DNA of 64,000 bases from Lampris incognitus (lineage: Eukaryota; Chordata; Actinopteri; Lampriformes; Lampridae), in assembly GCF_029633865.1 (NCBI RefSeq), contig NC_079214.1, forward strand, positions 34,891,095 to 34,955,094, in the 5' to 3' direction. The position numbers were made by a program, and so were the translations under genes. The notes under the pieces were generated by a model. That model worked only from the letters and a program-made list of their open reading frames with translations, did not search any database and was not told the origin of the DNA. Positions 10,116-20,021 of this stretch are shown piece after piece. Numbering within the stretch: the first letter of the stretch is position 1; the number at the start of each line of letters is the position of its first letter.

Positions 10116-10315
10116 TATTGTATTTAGAAATCACGTCAGGACACAGCGCTGTCGCTCGACACAACCTCTCCGTGGCATTCTTTATTTAGACTGACACAGC
10201 ATCAAAGGCAGACCCGATCAAACAACCCAGAGCCCGCAGGCATCACCAATCGATCCCAGCACAATAGAACAGCACCAAATCAAATGCAGCACTGTCGATG
10301 TGTGCATACATAACA
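10116..10315 (-). repeat. Gypsy-1 5' LTR
   Basis: Identical-looking partner of 5841-6040, followed on the minus strand by the tRNA-Ser-type primer site at 10114-10100. Confidence 0.93.
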
Positions 10316-10358
10316 CCATGGTTAGCTGCTGGCATATGGAAGGGCTGTGCAGACTCAT

Positions 10359-11075
10359 TCAAGTCAGTGTGACACATTTCTGAATTCCTCCGACGGTCAC
10401 TTTCTCAGCCTGATTTTTCACTTTGTTTGCTGACGGCACATACACATCATCAAAACCATTTTTGGCTAACGTAGCGTGGCTAGAGTTATAAGCATGAAAT
10501 GGCTCATTTGGAAAAAGAGAGGGCCGCCATCTTGTGGTGGAAGGATTGTTAGGGCTTACTTGAAAGGTGTCATTTGCAGGGGGTTGAAATGTTGAAGGGC
10601 TAGTGTTAATGATCGCTTGCGCTGGGGAGTCGGCAGGTAGATGGCTTTTTTGTACTTGTGGGTTAAAATGAGACTGGGCGTATTCACTTGTTCGCTCCGT
10701 TTTGTCTTCCTCTAATGGGCCTGCTTCATCCAATACAACACAATTTTCCATTGCATCTGCTGCTTCCCACACAGCCACTTTGGCTTCGGCAGCCGCTGCC
10801 TCTCATCGGATAGCGAGCGTTTTTAGCTCAGCATCCCTTCTTGCCTTTTTTAGCTGCACTTCTAGGTCTTTAGCTGCTTTCTCTTTCTGGTATTCGGCTT
10901 CTCTGTCGGCATTTTCCTTCTTTAACTTAGCCTCCTTAGCAGCTCTCTCTATTTTAGCTTTAGCTTCTTGGTCTGCAAATGCAAGGCCTACTTTAGCTGC
11001 CTCCGCTTTAACGCGAGCACGTGTTAATGAGCTAATTGTCGATGCAGATGACTTTGAACTTCTTCCACTCACCAT
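10359..11075 (-). pseudogene. BEL/Pao gag N-terminus
   Basis: From an ATG at 11075 the frame gives a Ser-rich start and a long Ala/Lys/Glu coiled-coil (RARVKAEAAKVGLAFADQEAK and on), typical of the N-terminus of teleost BEL/Pao gag. An in-frame TGA at 10805-10803 interrupts it; the same frame then continues to 10359 as low-complexity linker. Gypsy-1 lies immediately downstream in gag and the sushi-type LTR begins 60 bases upstream, so the BEL 5' LTR is not found here. Confidence 0.72.
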
Positions 11076-11134
11076 TGAAATCTTGTCGCTTTAATTTGCA
11101 TCCATCTTACCATGATGTAAAACACCAGCTTTTC

Positions 11135-11747
11135 TGTTACGTCTCGCCGCTCCACACCCGCTCTGCAGTGTAACCTTGGCCGAGGCTCAACGTCTCCCCG
11201 CTCCACACCCGCTCTGCAGTGTAAGCGTACCGGGAGCTCTGCCAACTCCACCTGATGCCTGTTTCCTCGTTACCCCTCCACTCACCTGTTGGCAATCACC
11301 TCCCTATATCTGGCTGTGTCACTCTCAGCTTGTTGCCAGTTCGTGCCGTTCCCTGGGAGAGTACTTGTGCTTGTCCTGCTCATCGAAGTTTGTTTACTTA
11401 CCTGGATCTTCCCTGGAGATTTCTCTGTTGGACCTTCCTCGTTGCTCCCCTTCCCCTGTGCGCTGCTTTCCGTTTACGAAGAGGATTTCTTCACTCCAGC
11501 GTTGCTGTGATTTTCCGTTCTCCTTTGGTATCCTCCTGTTTACCCCCCCCCTCCTGCCTGGATTAAGGGCCGACTCCACTGTTCCCGGATTAAAGGGCGA
11601 CTCCACGGTTCCCGGCTTAAAGGTGGACTTCGCGTTTCCTGGTGAGAGTGGACTTCCTGAGTTTTCTCTTCAATAAATTAGCCTGTTGGTCCCGCTATAT
11701 TGTGCCTTCTGTGTTTGTGCTCTTGGGGTCGGGTGCAAACCCTAACA
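11135..11747 (+). repeat. Gypsy-2 5' LTR
   Basis: Runs TGTTACG ... CCTAACA. It holds a repeated 5' motif (ccgctccacacccgctctgcagtgtaa twice), a TATA-like TATATC at 11305-11310 and AATAAA near 11672. The sequence GCCAGTTCGT at 11335-11344 lies 30 bases after the TATA. Confidence 0.93.
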
Positions 11748-11760
11748 GTACGAACTGGCC
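11748..11760 (+). promoter_or_regulatory. putative self-primer binding site
   Basis: ACGAACTGGC (11750-11759) is the exact reverse complement of GCCAGTTCGT at 11335-11344 in the LTR, which falls where transcription should start. Tf1/sushi retrotransposons are known to prime reverse transcription with the 5' end of their own RNA in this way. The gag ATG follows at 11761. Confidence 0.65.
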
Positions 11761-12876
11761 ATGACGACCCCAGCCAGCACAGACGGCACACCCACAGCCA
11801 ATCCGGTGCAAGCAGCCCTAGTAAAACAAATTCAGATTACCAACGCCCATTCCCAGCAATTACAAGAGGCTTCGGTTGCTGTGCAGGGTCTCCAGTCTCA
11901 AGTTCAACCCCTGCAAGCTTCTGTGGAAGCTTTAGCTATCCAGCAGGCGGCGATGGCGAGTCAGCAGGCAGAGATCATGCAACAACTGCAGACCATTTCA
12001 GCAGCTCTTGCCAACCAGCAGCTGAACCAGCCTGTACCGCCAGCAAGTGCGCCCCCTGTGGCCGCCGCTCCAGTAGATCCTCCGGTTCCTGTTTATTTAC
12101 CCCGTGGAACCATCATTACCAGTCCACGCCCATTTGACGGTAACTTTGAAACTTGCTCTACCTTCATTATGCAGTGTGAGCTTGTTTTCACACACCAGCC
12201 CACCGTGTTCTCCAGTGATGCTGTTAAGATCGCTTACGTGACCAACCTGCTCAGTGGTCGAGCAGCGCAGTGGGCTACGTCTTCTTGGTCCATGGGGGCC
12301 AGCTACTGTAACTCTTATAGAGACTTTGTCGCAGAGCTACGTAAGGTTTTCCACCATCCGGTAAGCGGTCGGGATTCTGACTCACGACTGAATAACATCC
12401 AGCAGGGCGGCGCCAGCGTCACAGATTACTCCGTCGACTTCCGCCTGGCTGCCGCTGAGAGCGGATGGAATGACCAGGCCCTGCGTGCCACTTTTCGTAG
12501 AGGATTGAGCGAGGCGGTGAAGGATCAACTTGCTACCCGAGAAGAACCCTCATCTCTGGATGACCTCATTGCTCTCGCTATCCGCATTGATGGACGTATC
12601 CGGGAGAGAAAGCGTGAGAAGGCCTTGCGTGGAACTTCCTTCAATCCCAGAACTACCTCTGCGTCAGACCGAACCGCTGTTCCCGTTTCCCCGGCCAATC
12701 CCTCCTCTGACTCTTTCGCGACAACGCCACCTGGGGATGTAGAAGAGCGGATGGAGGTAGGACGTGCTAGACTTACTCCTGCTGAACGGGAGAGCCGATT
12801 CAAGGCAGGTCTTTGCCTGTACTGTGGTCTTAAGGGGCACCGACTCCGCGACTGTCCCTCACGGCCAAAAGATTAG
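11761..12876 (+). CDS. Gypsy-2 gag (371 codons, intact)
   Basis: An uninterrupted gag. Residues about 20-95 form a Gln-rich coiled coil. Residues about 115-290 are the Ty3-type capsid fold ([45 protein letters not shown]). A single CCHC knuckle [14 protein letters not shown] lies close to the C-terminus. The start is the first ATG after the primer site. Pol lies in the -1 frame and is open from about 12830, giving a short overlap; I see no canonical X-XXY-YYZ slippery heptamer in it. The protein belongs to the same class as PEG10 and the RTL family. Confidence 0.92.
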   Translation: MTTPASTDGTPTANPVQAALVKQIQITNAHSQQLQEASVAVQGLQSQVQPLQASVEALAIQQAAMASQQAEIMQQLQTISAALANQQLNQPVPPASAPPVAAAPVDPPVPVYLPRGTIITSPRPFDGNFETCSTFIMQCELVFTHQPTVFSSDAVKIAYVTNLLSGRAAQWATSSWSMGASYCNSYRDFVAELRKVFHHPVSGRDSDSRLNNIQQGGASVTDYSVDFRLAAAESGWNDQALRATFRRGLSEAVKDQLATREEPSSLDDLIALAIRIDGRIRERKREKALRGTSFNPRTTSASDRTAVPVSPANPSSDSFATTPPGDVEERMEVGRARLTPAERESRFKAGLCLYCGLKGHRLRDCPSRPKD

Positions 12877-15800
12877 GCTTACCAGGACCAAGGGAGATCC
12901 TAGTAAGCCGCCTTTCCTTCTCCCGTGGGTCCGAATCTCGCGGCCATCTTGTTCCTATTGCTTTAGTCTGGGCGGGCCAGAGACTTTCCCTTGGAGCCCT
13001 GATTGATTCCGGAGCAGATGATAGTTTTATGGACCTTGACTTTGCCTCGCAGGCAGACATTCCCCTTGAGTCTCTTGGGACCCCCATTGATGCGTTTGCC
13101 TTGGATGACCGGAGATTAGCCTGTAACACACAGCGGACCGTCCCCGTTACACTCACCGTTGCAGGTAACCACACAGAGACAATGCAATTTTACATCATAC
13201 GTTCCCCGCTTAATCCAGTTATCTTGGGACGCCCCTGGCTCAGACACCATGAACCCCACATCTCTTGGTCCACAGGCACAGTCCTTGGATGGGGCTCTAC
13301 TTGCCATGCCCAATGCCTTCGTGCAGCTCCTAGTGCTACGCCTTTGAGCTCGCCTACTCCCCTGCCTCCTGATCTCTCCTCCGTGCCCCCTGTGTATCAT
13401 GACCTTGGTGAGGTATTTAGCAAGACCCGTGCTAAGTCACTCCCGCCTCACCGCCCGTATGATTGCGCCATTGATCTCCGTCCTGGGGCTACTCTTCCCA
13501 GTAGCCGCCTCTACAACTTGTCACTCCCTGAGAAGGCGGCCATGGATGAGTACATCACCGAGTCCCTTGCTGCAGGTCTCATCAAGCCCTCGTCTTCCTC
13601 TGTTGCTGCAGGGTTCTTTTTTGTGAAGAAGAAGGACGGAGGACTTCGACCTTGTATTGACTACCGGCAACTGAACGCAATCACCATTAAGAACAAGTAC
13701 CCGCTTCCACTTATGAGTTCGACTTTTGAGCCTCTCACAGGCGACCATCTTCACCAAGCTAGACCTGAGGAGCGCTTACCACCTCGTGCGAATCAGGGAA
13801 GGCGATGAGTGGAAGACCGCCTTCAAAACACCCCGAGGCCACTATGAGTACTTGGTGATGCCGTTCGGACTCACAAACGCACCAGCAGTGTTTCAGGCGT
13901 TTATGAACGACGTACTCCGTGACATGTTGGATGTGTTTGTCGTCGTTTACCTGGACGACATCCTCATTTTCCCCCAGTCTCTTGAGGAACACGTCCAGCA
14001 TGTTCGCAGGGTACTGGAGCGCCTCCTCCAGAACCAACTCTACGTCAAGGCGGAGAAGTGCCTGTTTCACTCCCCCTCTGTGGATTACTTGGGATTCATC
14101 GTAGAGAAGGGACGGACCAGAGCAGATCCCCGCAAGGTCCAGACAGTGGTGGACTGGCCGGAACCTACCAACCGTAAGGAGCTGCAGAGTTTTCTAGGGT
14201 TCGCAAATTTCTACCGGAGATTCATTCGCAACTACAGCCAGCTGGCAGAACCGCTTACTGCGTTGACCTCCCCAGCCAAACCCTTCATCTGGTCTCCTGC
14301 TGCCAGCTCTGCTTTCCAAGTCCTCAAGACAAGGTTCACCTCGGCCCCAGTGCTGCTCCATCCTGACCCCAAGAGACAATTCGTGGTAGAGGTTGATGCC
14401 TCGGATTCAGGCGTAGGGGGGGTGCTCTCCCAGCGGTCGGCTGAGGACCAGAAACTCCATCCTTGCGCCTTTTTCTCCCGCCGATTTCTGCCGGCCGAGC
14501 AGAATTATGACGTTGGAAACCGGGAGTTACTGGCTGTAGTGGCTGCTCTGGAGGAATGGCGCCACTGGCTCGAGGGCGCTGAGCACCCGTTTCTCATCTG
14601 GACGGACCACAAGAACTTGACTCACCTGAGGGCAGCCAAACGTCTCAACAGTCGTCAGGCTCGGTGGGCTGGCTTCCTTTAGTCGTTTCAACTATGTTCT
14701 GACTTACCGTCCTGGGACACGCAACGTAAAGGCTGACATCCTGTCTCGGCTACACCCGAAGGAAGGCGCGTTTGAAGAGCCTGAACCCATCCTCCCTGCG
14801 GCTAGAGTGGTCGGTGTGGTCACTTTTGGTCTTGAGTCGGCTGTTCGCACTGCCCAACGTGCTCAACCCGCTCCGAGTAACGTGCCACCCCGTCGCCTCT
14901 TCGTCCCAGATGCTGTTCGGTCTCGAGTTCTTCAGTGGGGTCATAGCAGTCGTTTCTCCTGTCACCCAGGAGTTAGTCGTACCCAGTCGTTCATCGCTCG
15001 GCGCTTCTGGTGGCCAACTATGCGGGAGGATGTCAAGAGCTTTGTAGCGGCCTGCACTGTTGCGCCCGCAGCAAGGCCTCTCACCAGGCGCCATCTGGTC
15101 TGTTGCAGCCACTCCCTATTCCTAGCCGCCCCTGGTCTCACGTGGCTTTGGATTTCGTTTCCGGACTACCACCTTCTCAGGGAAACACTGGTTCTCACCG
15201 TCATAGACCGTTTCAGCAAGGGCGTCCATCTGATAGCCCTTCCCAAACTTCCTTCGGCTGCTGAGACCGCGGACCTCTTGATGCAACATGTCTTCCGGCT
15301 TCATGGCCTGCCATCAGATGTAGTCTCCGATAGAGGTCCTCAGTTCACCTCACAAGTGTGGCGTGCATTTTGTAAAGGCATCGGAGCCACAGTAAGTCTG
15401 TCTTCGGGCTACCACCCCCAAACAAATGGTCAGACCGAGAGGGCAAACCAGAGCATGGAGACAGCGTTGCGTTGTGTATGTAACAGCAAGCCCTCCACCT
15501 GGAGTGACTACCTACCGTGGGTAGAGTACGCCACCAATTCCCTGGTCAGCTCTGCATCTGGACTTTCTCCATTCGAGGCATCCCTGGGGTATCAACCTCC
15601 CCTGTTCGACCCACAGCAGGATGAAGTGGCCGTTCCCTCCGTACAGCTCCACTTGCGACGCTGTCAGCGTGTCTGGAGGACCATCCGGACAGCACTGCTC
15701 AAGGCTGGGGAGCGCGCTCGCAGAGGGGCTGACCGGCGACGTACCCCTGCGCCGGAGTACAAGAAGGGACAGAGGGTCTGGCTGTCCACGAAGGACGTTC

Positions 15801-16222
15801 CCCTCCAGACAACCGACAAGAAACTCTCGCCCCGCTTCATTGGTCCTTTTGAAGTCCAGAAAGTCCTGAGCCCGGCAGCTGTTCGGCTGAAGCTGCCTTC
15901 CTCCATGCACATTCATCCTGTCTTCCACGTCTCTCGAGTTAAGCCCGTCTCCAGCAGTCCTCTTATGCCCCCGGTTCCTGAGCCTCCGCCTCCGGAATTT
16001 GTAGACGGTCATCCTCAATGGAAGGTCCGCCGGCTGCTTAAAGTCCGGCGCTGCGGCCGCGGGTTCCAGTATCTCGCGGACTGGGCAGGTTATGGACCTG
16101 AGGAGCGCAGTTGGATTTCGCGGAAGCTCATTATGGATCCCTCTCTCCTCGCCGACTTCTACCGTGCCCACCCGGGGGCGCCAGGTCAGTCGCCAGGTGG
16201 CTCCCGTAGAGGGGGGGGGTAC
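12830..16222 (+). pseudogene. Gypsy-2 pol: protease-RT-RNase H-integrase-chromodomain, frameshifted
   Basis: In order: retropepsin ([13 protein letters not shown], about 12988-13030), RT ([27 protein letters not shown] near 13950), RNase H ([28 protein letters not shown]), integrase ([28 protein letters not shown]) and a C-terminal chromodomain (about 16027-16180, [16 protein letters not shown]). The frame is broken by small indels near 13733, 14677, 15058 and 15186, the last two compensating each other. No substitution-type nonsense codon is obvious. The lesions are all 1-2 nt indels near short runs, so assembly error is a real alternative to decay. The frame after the last shift reaches a stop just inside the 3' LTR. 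Confidence 0.88.
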
Positions 16223-16837
16223 TGTTACGTCTCGCCGCTCCACACCCGCTCTGCAGTGTAACCTTGGCCAAGGCTCAACGTCTCCCCGCTCCACACCCGC
16301 TCTGCAGTGTAAGCGTACCCGGAGCTCTGCCAACTCCACCTGATGCCTGTTTCCTCGTTACCCCTCCACTCACCTGTTGGCAATCACCTCCCTATATCTG
16401 GCTGTGTCACTCTCAGCTTGTTGCCAGTTCGTGCCGTTCCCTGGGAGAGTACTTGTGCTTGTCCTGCTCATCGAAGTTTGTTTACGTACCTGGATCTTCC
16501 CTGGAGATTTCTCTGTTGGACCTTCCTCGTTGCTCCCCTTCCCCTGTGCACTGCTTTCCGTTTACGAAGAGGATTTCTTCACTCCAGCGTTGCTGTGATT
16601 TTCCGTTCTCCTTTGGTATCCTCCTGTTTACCCCCCCCCCCTCCTGCCTGGATTAAGGGCCGACTCCACTGTTCCCGGATTAAAGGGCGACTCCACGGTT
16701 CCCGGCTTAAAGGTGGACTTCGCGTTTCCTGGTGAGAGTGGACTTCCTGAGTTTTCTCTTCAATAAATTAGCCTGTTGGTCCCGCTATATTGTGCCTTCT
16801 GTGTTTGTGCTCTTGGGGTCGGGTGCAAACCCTAACA
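16223..16837 (+). repeat. Gypsy-2 3' LTR
   Basis: Near-identical to 11135-11747; differences include g/a near 16270, g/c near 16319, t/g near 16485 and g/a near 16549. Confidence 0.93.
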
Positions 16838-17362
16838 GAAGAAGGGACCAATCTCCAGATACAAAGAGCTCACAGAGCCCTCGCTCAAAAAACCCCTCCG
16901 ACAGCTCCCCCCAGGTCAATAGTGGTGAACTTTCAACAGTTTGATATAAAAGAAATGATTCTCAAGAAAGCATGGAAAAAGAATAAGATAGAGATAGGGG
17001 ACAAATGTATTTACTTTGATCACGATTACGCAGCTGAAGTGGTCCGGAAAAGAAAATCATATTTGGGCATTAAGAAAGTGCTCAAGGGTAAAGGAATTCG
17101 TTTCCAGACACCCCTCGCCAAAATAAGGATCCACTGGAACAACGGAACGAAGACATACGACAATGCCAGGGAAGCTGCGATGGACATGAAGACGAGAGGC
17201 TGCGACATGGAGATACCAGACGATGACACGGCAACCACGGCCACAGAGCAGGTGGAGGCGACTGGGATGCGAGCAGGGTGGCAACGAGTCCAAGGCGCAA
17301 AAGGAGGACGTGAAGCTGCACAACGAGCGAAAGAGAAGCTCCAGGCCTATCGGAGAAAGTAG
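16838..17362 (+). pseudogene. L1-type LINE ORF1, C-terminal part
   Basis: The translation gives LQIQRAHRALAQKTPPTAPP, SIVVNFQQFDIKEMILKKAW and a segment around GIRFQTPLAKIRIHW, the RRM/C-terminal region of fish L1 ORF1 (Transposase_22 type). The N-terminus is missing because the Gypsy-2 LTR abuts directly. The frame ends in YRRK and a TAG at 17362. Confidence 0.82.
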
Positions 17363-17689
17363 GATTGGTATCGTTCTGACTGAGTTGAGCTCCATTACAA
17401 AAGGCTTTTTCATCACATGCCACTGAGAGAGGTAGGCTATACGGTTGCCAAACGTTGGACATGCCTAGACAAGGCTGTAGGCCTATCCCATGTGATGGGA
17501 AAAATGTCAAGTCTAGAGTGGGGCCCTTTCTGAAAAGGATTTCCCCTTCACCTACCAACGGGGACTCGGGGTGGTTAGGCCCCTTTAGTTGGAAGTTATT
17601 TTTGTTGTTGATTAATGTGTTTTATATTTGTAGTTTTTTTGTTTGGAGCTCTGTGGGAATATATGGAAAAAGAGTATCAAGATGTCTAG
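17363..17689 (+). other. L1 inter-ORF spacer
   Basis: About 330 bases between ORF1 and ORF2, with no ORF of its own. Confidence 0.6.
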
Positions 17690-19507
17690 ATGGTTCACAC
17701 TACTAAAATAATGTCGCTGAATGTTAATGGTCTAAATATGTTAAAGATGAGGGAAAAGGTTATGATTAAGCTAAAAAAGGAGGATGTACAAATCATATTC
17801 CTACAAGAGACCCATTTAACACAGATAGAGCATGGGAAACTTAATAAATATGGGTACAGACATTCATATTATAGCTCCTACAAGGAAGGGCGCAGGAGAG
17901 GTGTTGCAATTTTAATATCAAACAAAACTCAATTCGATTATGATAGGGAGATTGGAGACAAGGAGGGGAGATATATTATAGTGAAGGGGAGGTTAGAGAA
18001 CAAACCAGTCACATTGGTAAATATATACGCCCCTCCTGAAAGTGATAAAAGATTTTTTAAATCTTTGTTTGATGAGATAGCAAACGAGTCAGAGGGGGTC
18101 TTAATTTGTGGGGGAGATTTGAATGTCGTTTTGAATCACAAAATGGATACGACCAGTATCAAAAGGACTAAAACACAGGTCACTCGATTTGTAAATATAT
18201 CACTGGAAGAGATGGGGATGGATGATGTGTGGAGACAATTACACCCTCAGGAAAAAGACTATAGACATTACTCAGCTGTACATAAAGTTCATTCAAGGAT
18301 AGTCTATTTCCTTATGAGCAAAGATGATATTTACAGAGTAAAGGAGTGGGGGATTGGAGGGAAGGATATCTCAGATCACAATCCAGTATATTTAGAAATT
18401 AATTTGAATTGTAGAAAGCGAAATACGGTTTGGAGGTTTAATGTGAGTCTACTGAATAGTGAGCAGAGTAAGATTATGTTAAAGACGGATATTCGGACAT
18501 ATCTAGAAGAAAACAGAAATGGGGAAGTAGACCCAACAATATTTTGGGATGCCATGAAGGCGGTCATCAGGGGAAAGTTAATAGCGCATTCAGCATTGAT
18601 CAAAAAGGCAAGATCAATTATATCCAGAAAGAATACGGACAGGTTAAGAGAAATGGAGAGGGAATACCAGACTTCGGGAAATCCCGTGGTGTTGGAGCAA
18701 ATCAAATCGGCTAAGTCAGACATTACTAAAGAACTGTTAGATGAAGTTGAGAAAAAAAGCTTGTTTCTCAAACAAAGATATTATGAAACAGGCCCGCGCG
18801 CAACTAAACTGTTGGCAAAACGTATTCGCAAACAGCAAGCAGTTGGCCATATACATAAGATCAGAGACCCCCATTCAAATGAGTTAACGAATATACCAGA
18901 AAGCATAGAGGACATATTTTTGGGATATTATAAAGAGCTATATTCACAACCCACACCTGCACCCGAAGCGGAAATTAATACCTTTTTGAATTCATTAGAT
19001 TTACCCTCAATTGGACGGCTCCAAAATGACAAATTAACAGCTGACATCAAGATGGAAGAGGTGATAGATGCAATAAATTCTTTGAAAAACAATAGAAGCC
19101 CGGGCAGCGATGGATACCCTGCAGAATGGTACAAAGTGTTTAGGGAAGAGCTGGCACCAATACTTCTGAGATCCTTCAATTGGACACTTCACAATAATAA
19201 GATACCACCATCATGGTCAGAGGCAATAATCACAGTCATTCCAAAACCGGGAAAGGATAAAGAATATTGTGGGAACTACAGACCTATTTCATTATTAAAT
19301 GTAGATTATAAAATATATACGACAATTATCTCCAAAAGGTTAAACTCATTCATAGGTGATTTGATAGATGAAGATCAAACAGGATTCATGAGAGAAAAAC
19401 AAACGCATGATAATATCAGAAGGTCATTGCATATTGTTGATCAAGCGAGTAAGAGAAAACAAGCTACACTATTAGTAAGTTTAGATGCAGAAAAAGATGC
19501 AGAAAAA
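17690..19507 (+). pseudogene. L1-type LINE ORF2, endonuclease and truncated RT
   Basis: The AP-type endonuclease covers about residues 1-240: [31 protein letters not shown] and ISDHNPV. The usual SRIDYF motif reads SRIVYF, so a catalytic Asp is replaced by Val. The RT start follows ([47 protein letters not shown]), then the frame breaks off at RT motif A within a small duplication (gatgcagaaaaa twice) leading into the hairpin at 19508. The RT core and 3' end are absent. Confidence 0.87.
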
Positions 19508-19540
19508 GCCGACACCCTGGCCATTGGCCAGGGTGTCGGC
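19508..19540. repeat. perfect 16-bp inverted repeat at the L1 breakpoint
   Basis: GCCGACACCCTGGCCA, one T, then its exact reverse complement. It sits at the point where L1 ORF2 stops. Confidence 0.9.
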
Positions 19541-19615
19541 CCCCTTGGTCGAGCGGCTAGCGATATCGCCTTGTGGCCATGTATACCTGGGATCGCACCG
19601 AGCGAGAAGAGAAGA
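19541..19615 (+). repeat. tRNA-like Pol III module fragment
   Basis: A box-type TGGTCGAGCGG at 19546-19556 and a degenerate B-box-like GGGATCGCACC near 19589-19599. It resembles the tRNA-like module of the LTRs at 28722 and 28994 (shared GTCGAGCGG-TAG-GAT). Confidence 0.45.
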
Positions 19616-19643
19616 TAGCTCAGTTACATAATTAACTGTGTAA

Positions 19644-19712
19644 GGTTAGTTAGTTAGTTTCATTTAGCAGACGCTTTTATCCAAAGTGACATACATCTGG
19701 GAGCTAATACAA
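19644..19712 (-). mobile_element. L2/SINE-type 3' tail
   Basis: On the minus strand: cactttggataaaagcgtctgctaaatga followed by (ctaa)n. This is the conserved 3' end shared by teleost L2-clade LINEs and SINEs that borrow it. Confidence 0.65.
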
Positions 19713-20021
19713 CACAAGCAAGGATCTAGTCAGGATTGCATAACACTATCAATAACAATAACATCTACTTGTATTATTTCTTTACGCTATCACAATGTAT
19801 AAGCTTTAACAACAAAAACGCTTATTAGTTTTTTTTTTCACAATAACCAGGGGTTTCCAGATGGCAATCACAATTACCTAATAGTGCTCACATTTAACCA
19901 AATAATGTCAGTATTTTTTCATTACAAATTTTACCAGATAATCACAATATTTTTCATTCACAGTAAGAATGTTTTTTTTCCCATTACAATTCACAGTAAG
20001 AACATGTTTTTTTTTTCTCTA
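19713..20021. other. AT-rich 3' region of Gypsy-3
   Basis: No ORF. T-runs interrupted by repeated attcacagtaagaa (about 19955 and 19989) suggest a decayed non-coding 3' region. Confidence 0.35.

Larger units (their letters stand above)
5841..10315 (-). mobile_element. young full-length Ty3/gypsy element (Gypsy-1)
   Basis: Two 200-bp LTRs that look identical by eye (5841-6040 and 10116-10315) enclose one gag-pol frame on the minus strand. The 5-bp direct repeat CCATG occurs at both flanks (5836-5840 and 10316-10320). A purine tract (complement of 6041-6060) lies next to the 3' LTR. The primer site TGGCGACGAGGATGG lies one base inside the 5' LTR, and matches the 3' end of tRNA-Ser(GCT) as I know it. 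The element sits in BEL gag. Its only obvious lesion is one TGA at 7733-7731. Confidence 0.95.
11135..16837 (+). mobile_element. Ty3/gypsy chromovirus of sushi type (Gypsy-2)
   Basis: Two LTRs of 613 and 615 bp differ at only about four substitutions plus C-run length. They enclose gag, pol and a C-terminal chromodomain. A purine tract (gtagagggggggggtac, 16206-16222) precedes the 3' LTR. No target duplication is seen: ttttc precedes the 5' LTR, gaaga follows the 3' LTR, with BEL gag on one side and L1 ORF1 on the other. There is no tRNA-type primer site; instead a 10-nt complement to the LTR's own predicted RNA start lies 3 nt inside the 5' LTR. Separate gag, chromodomain and self-priming together indicate the Tf1/sushi lineage, the source of domesticated PEG10/RTL genes. 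Confidence 0.93.

Noticed and set aside
11176..11676. 166-codon ORF within the sushi-type LTR, repeated at 16264-16656
   Set aside because: It lies entirely in the LTR, shifts frame between the two copies and has no family resemblance.
19541..19615. Functional tRNA gene
   Set aside because: A and B boxes are tRNA-like, but there is no complete cloverleaf and the B box is degenerate. The same applies at 1839-1900 and in the TRIM LTRs.
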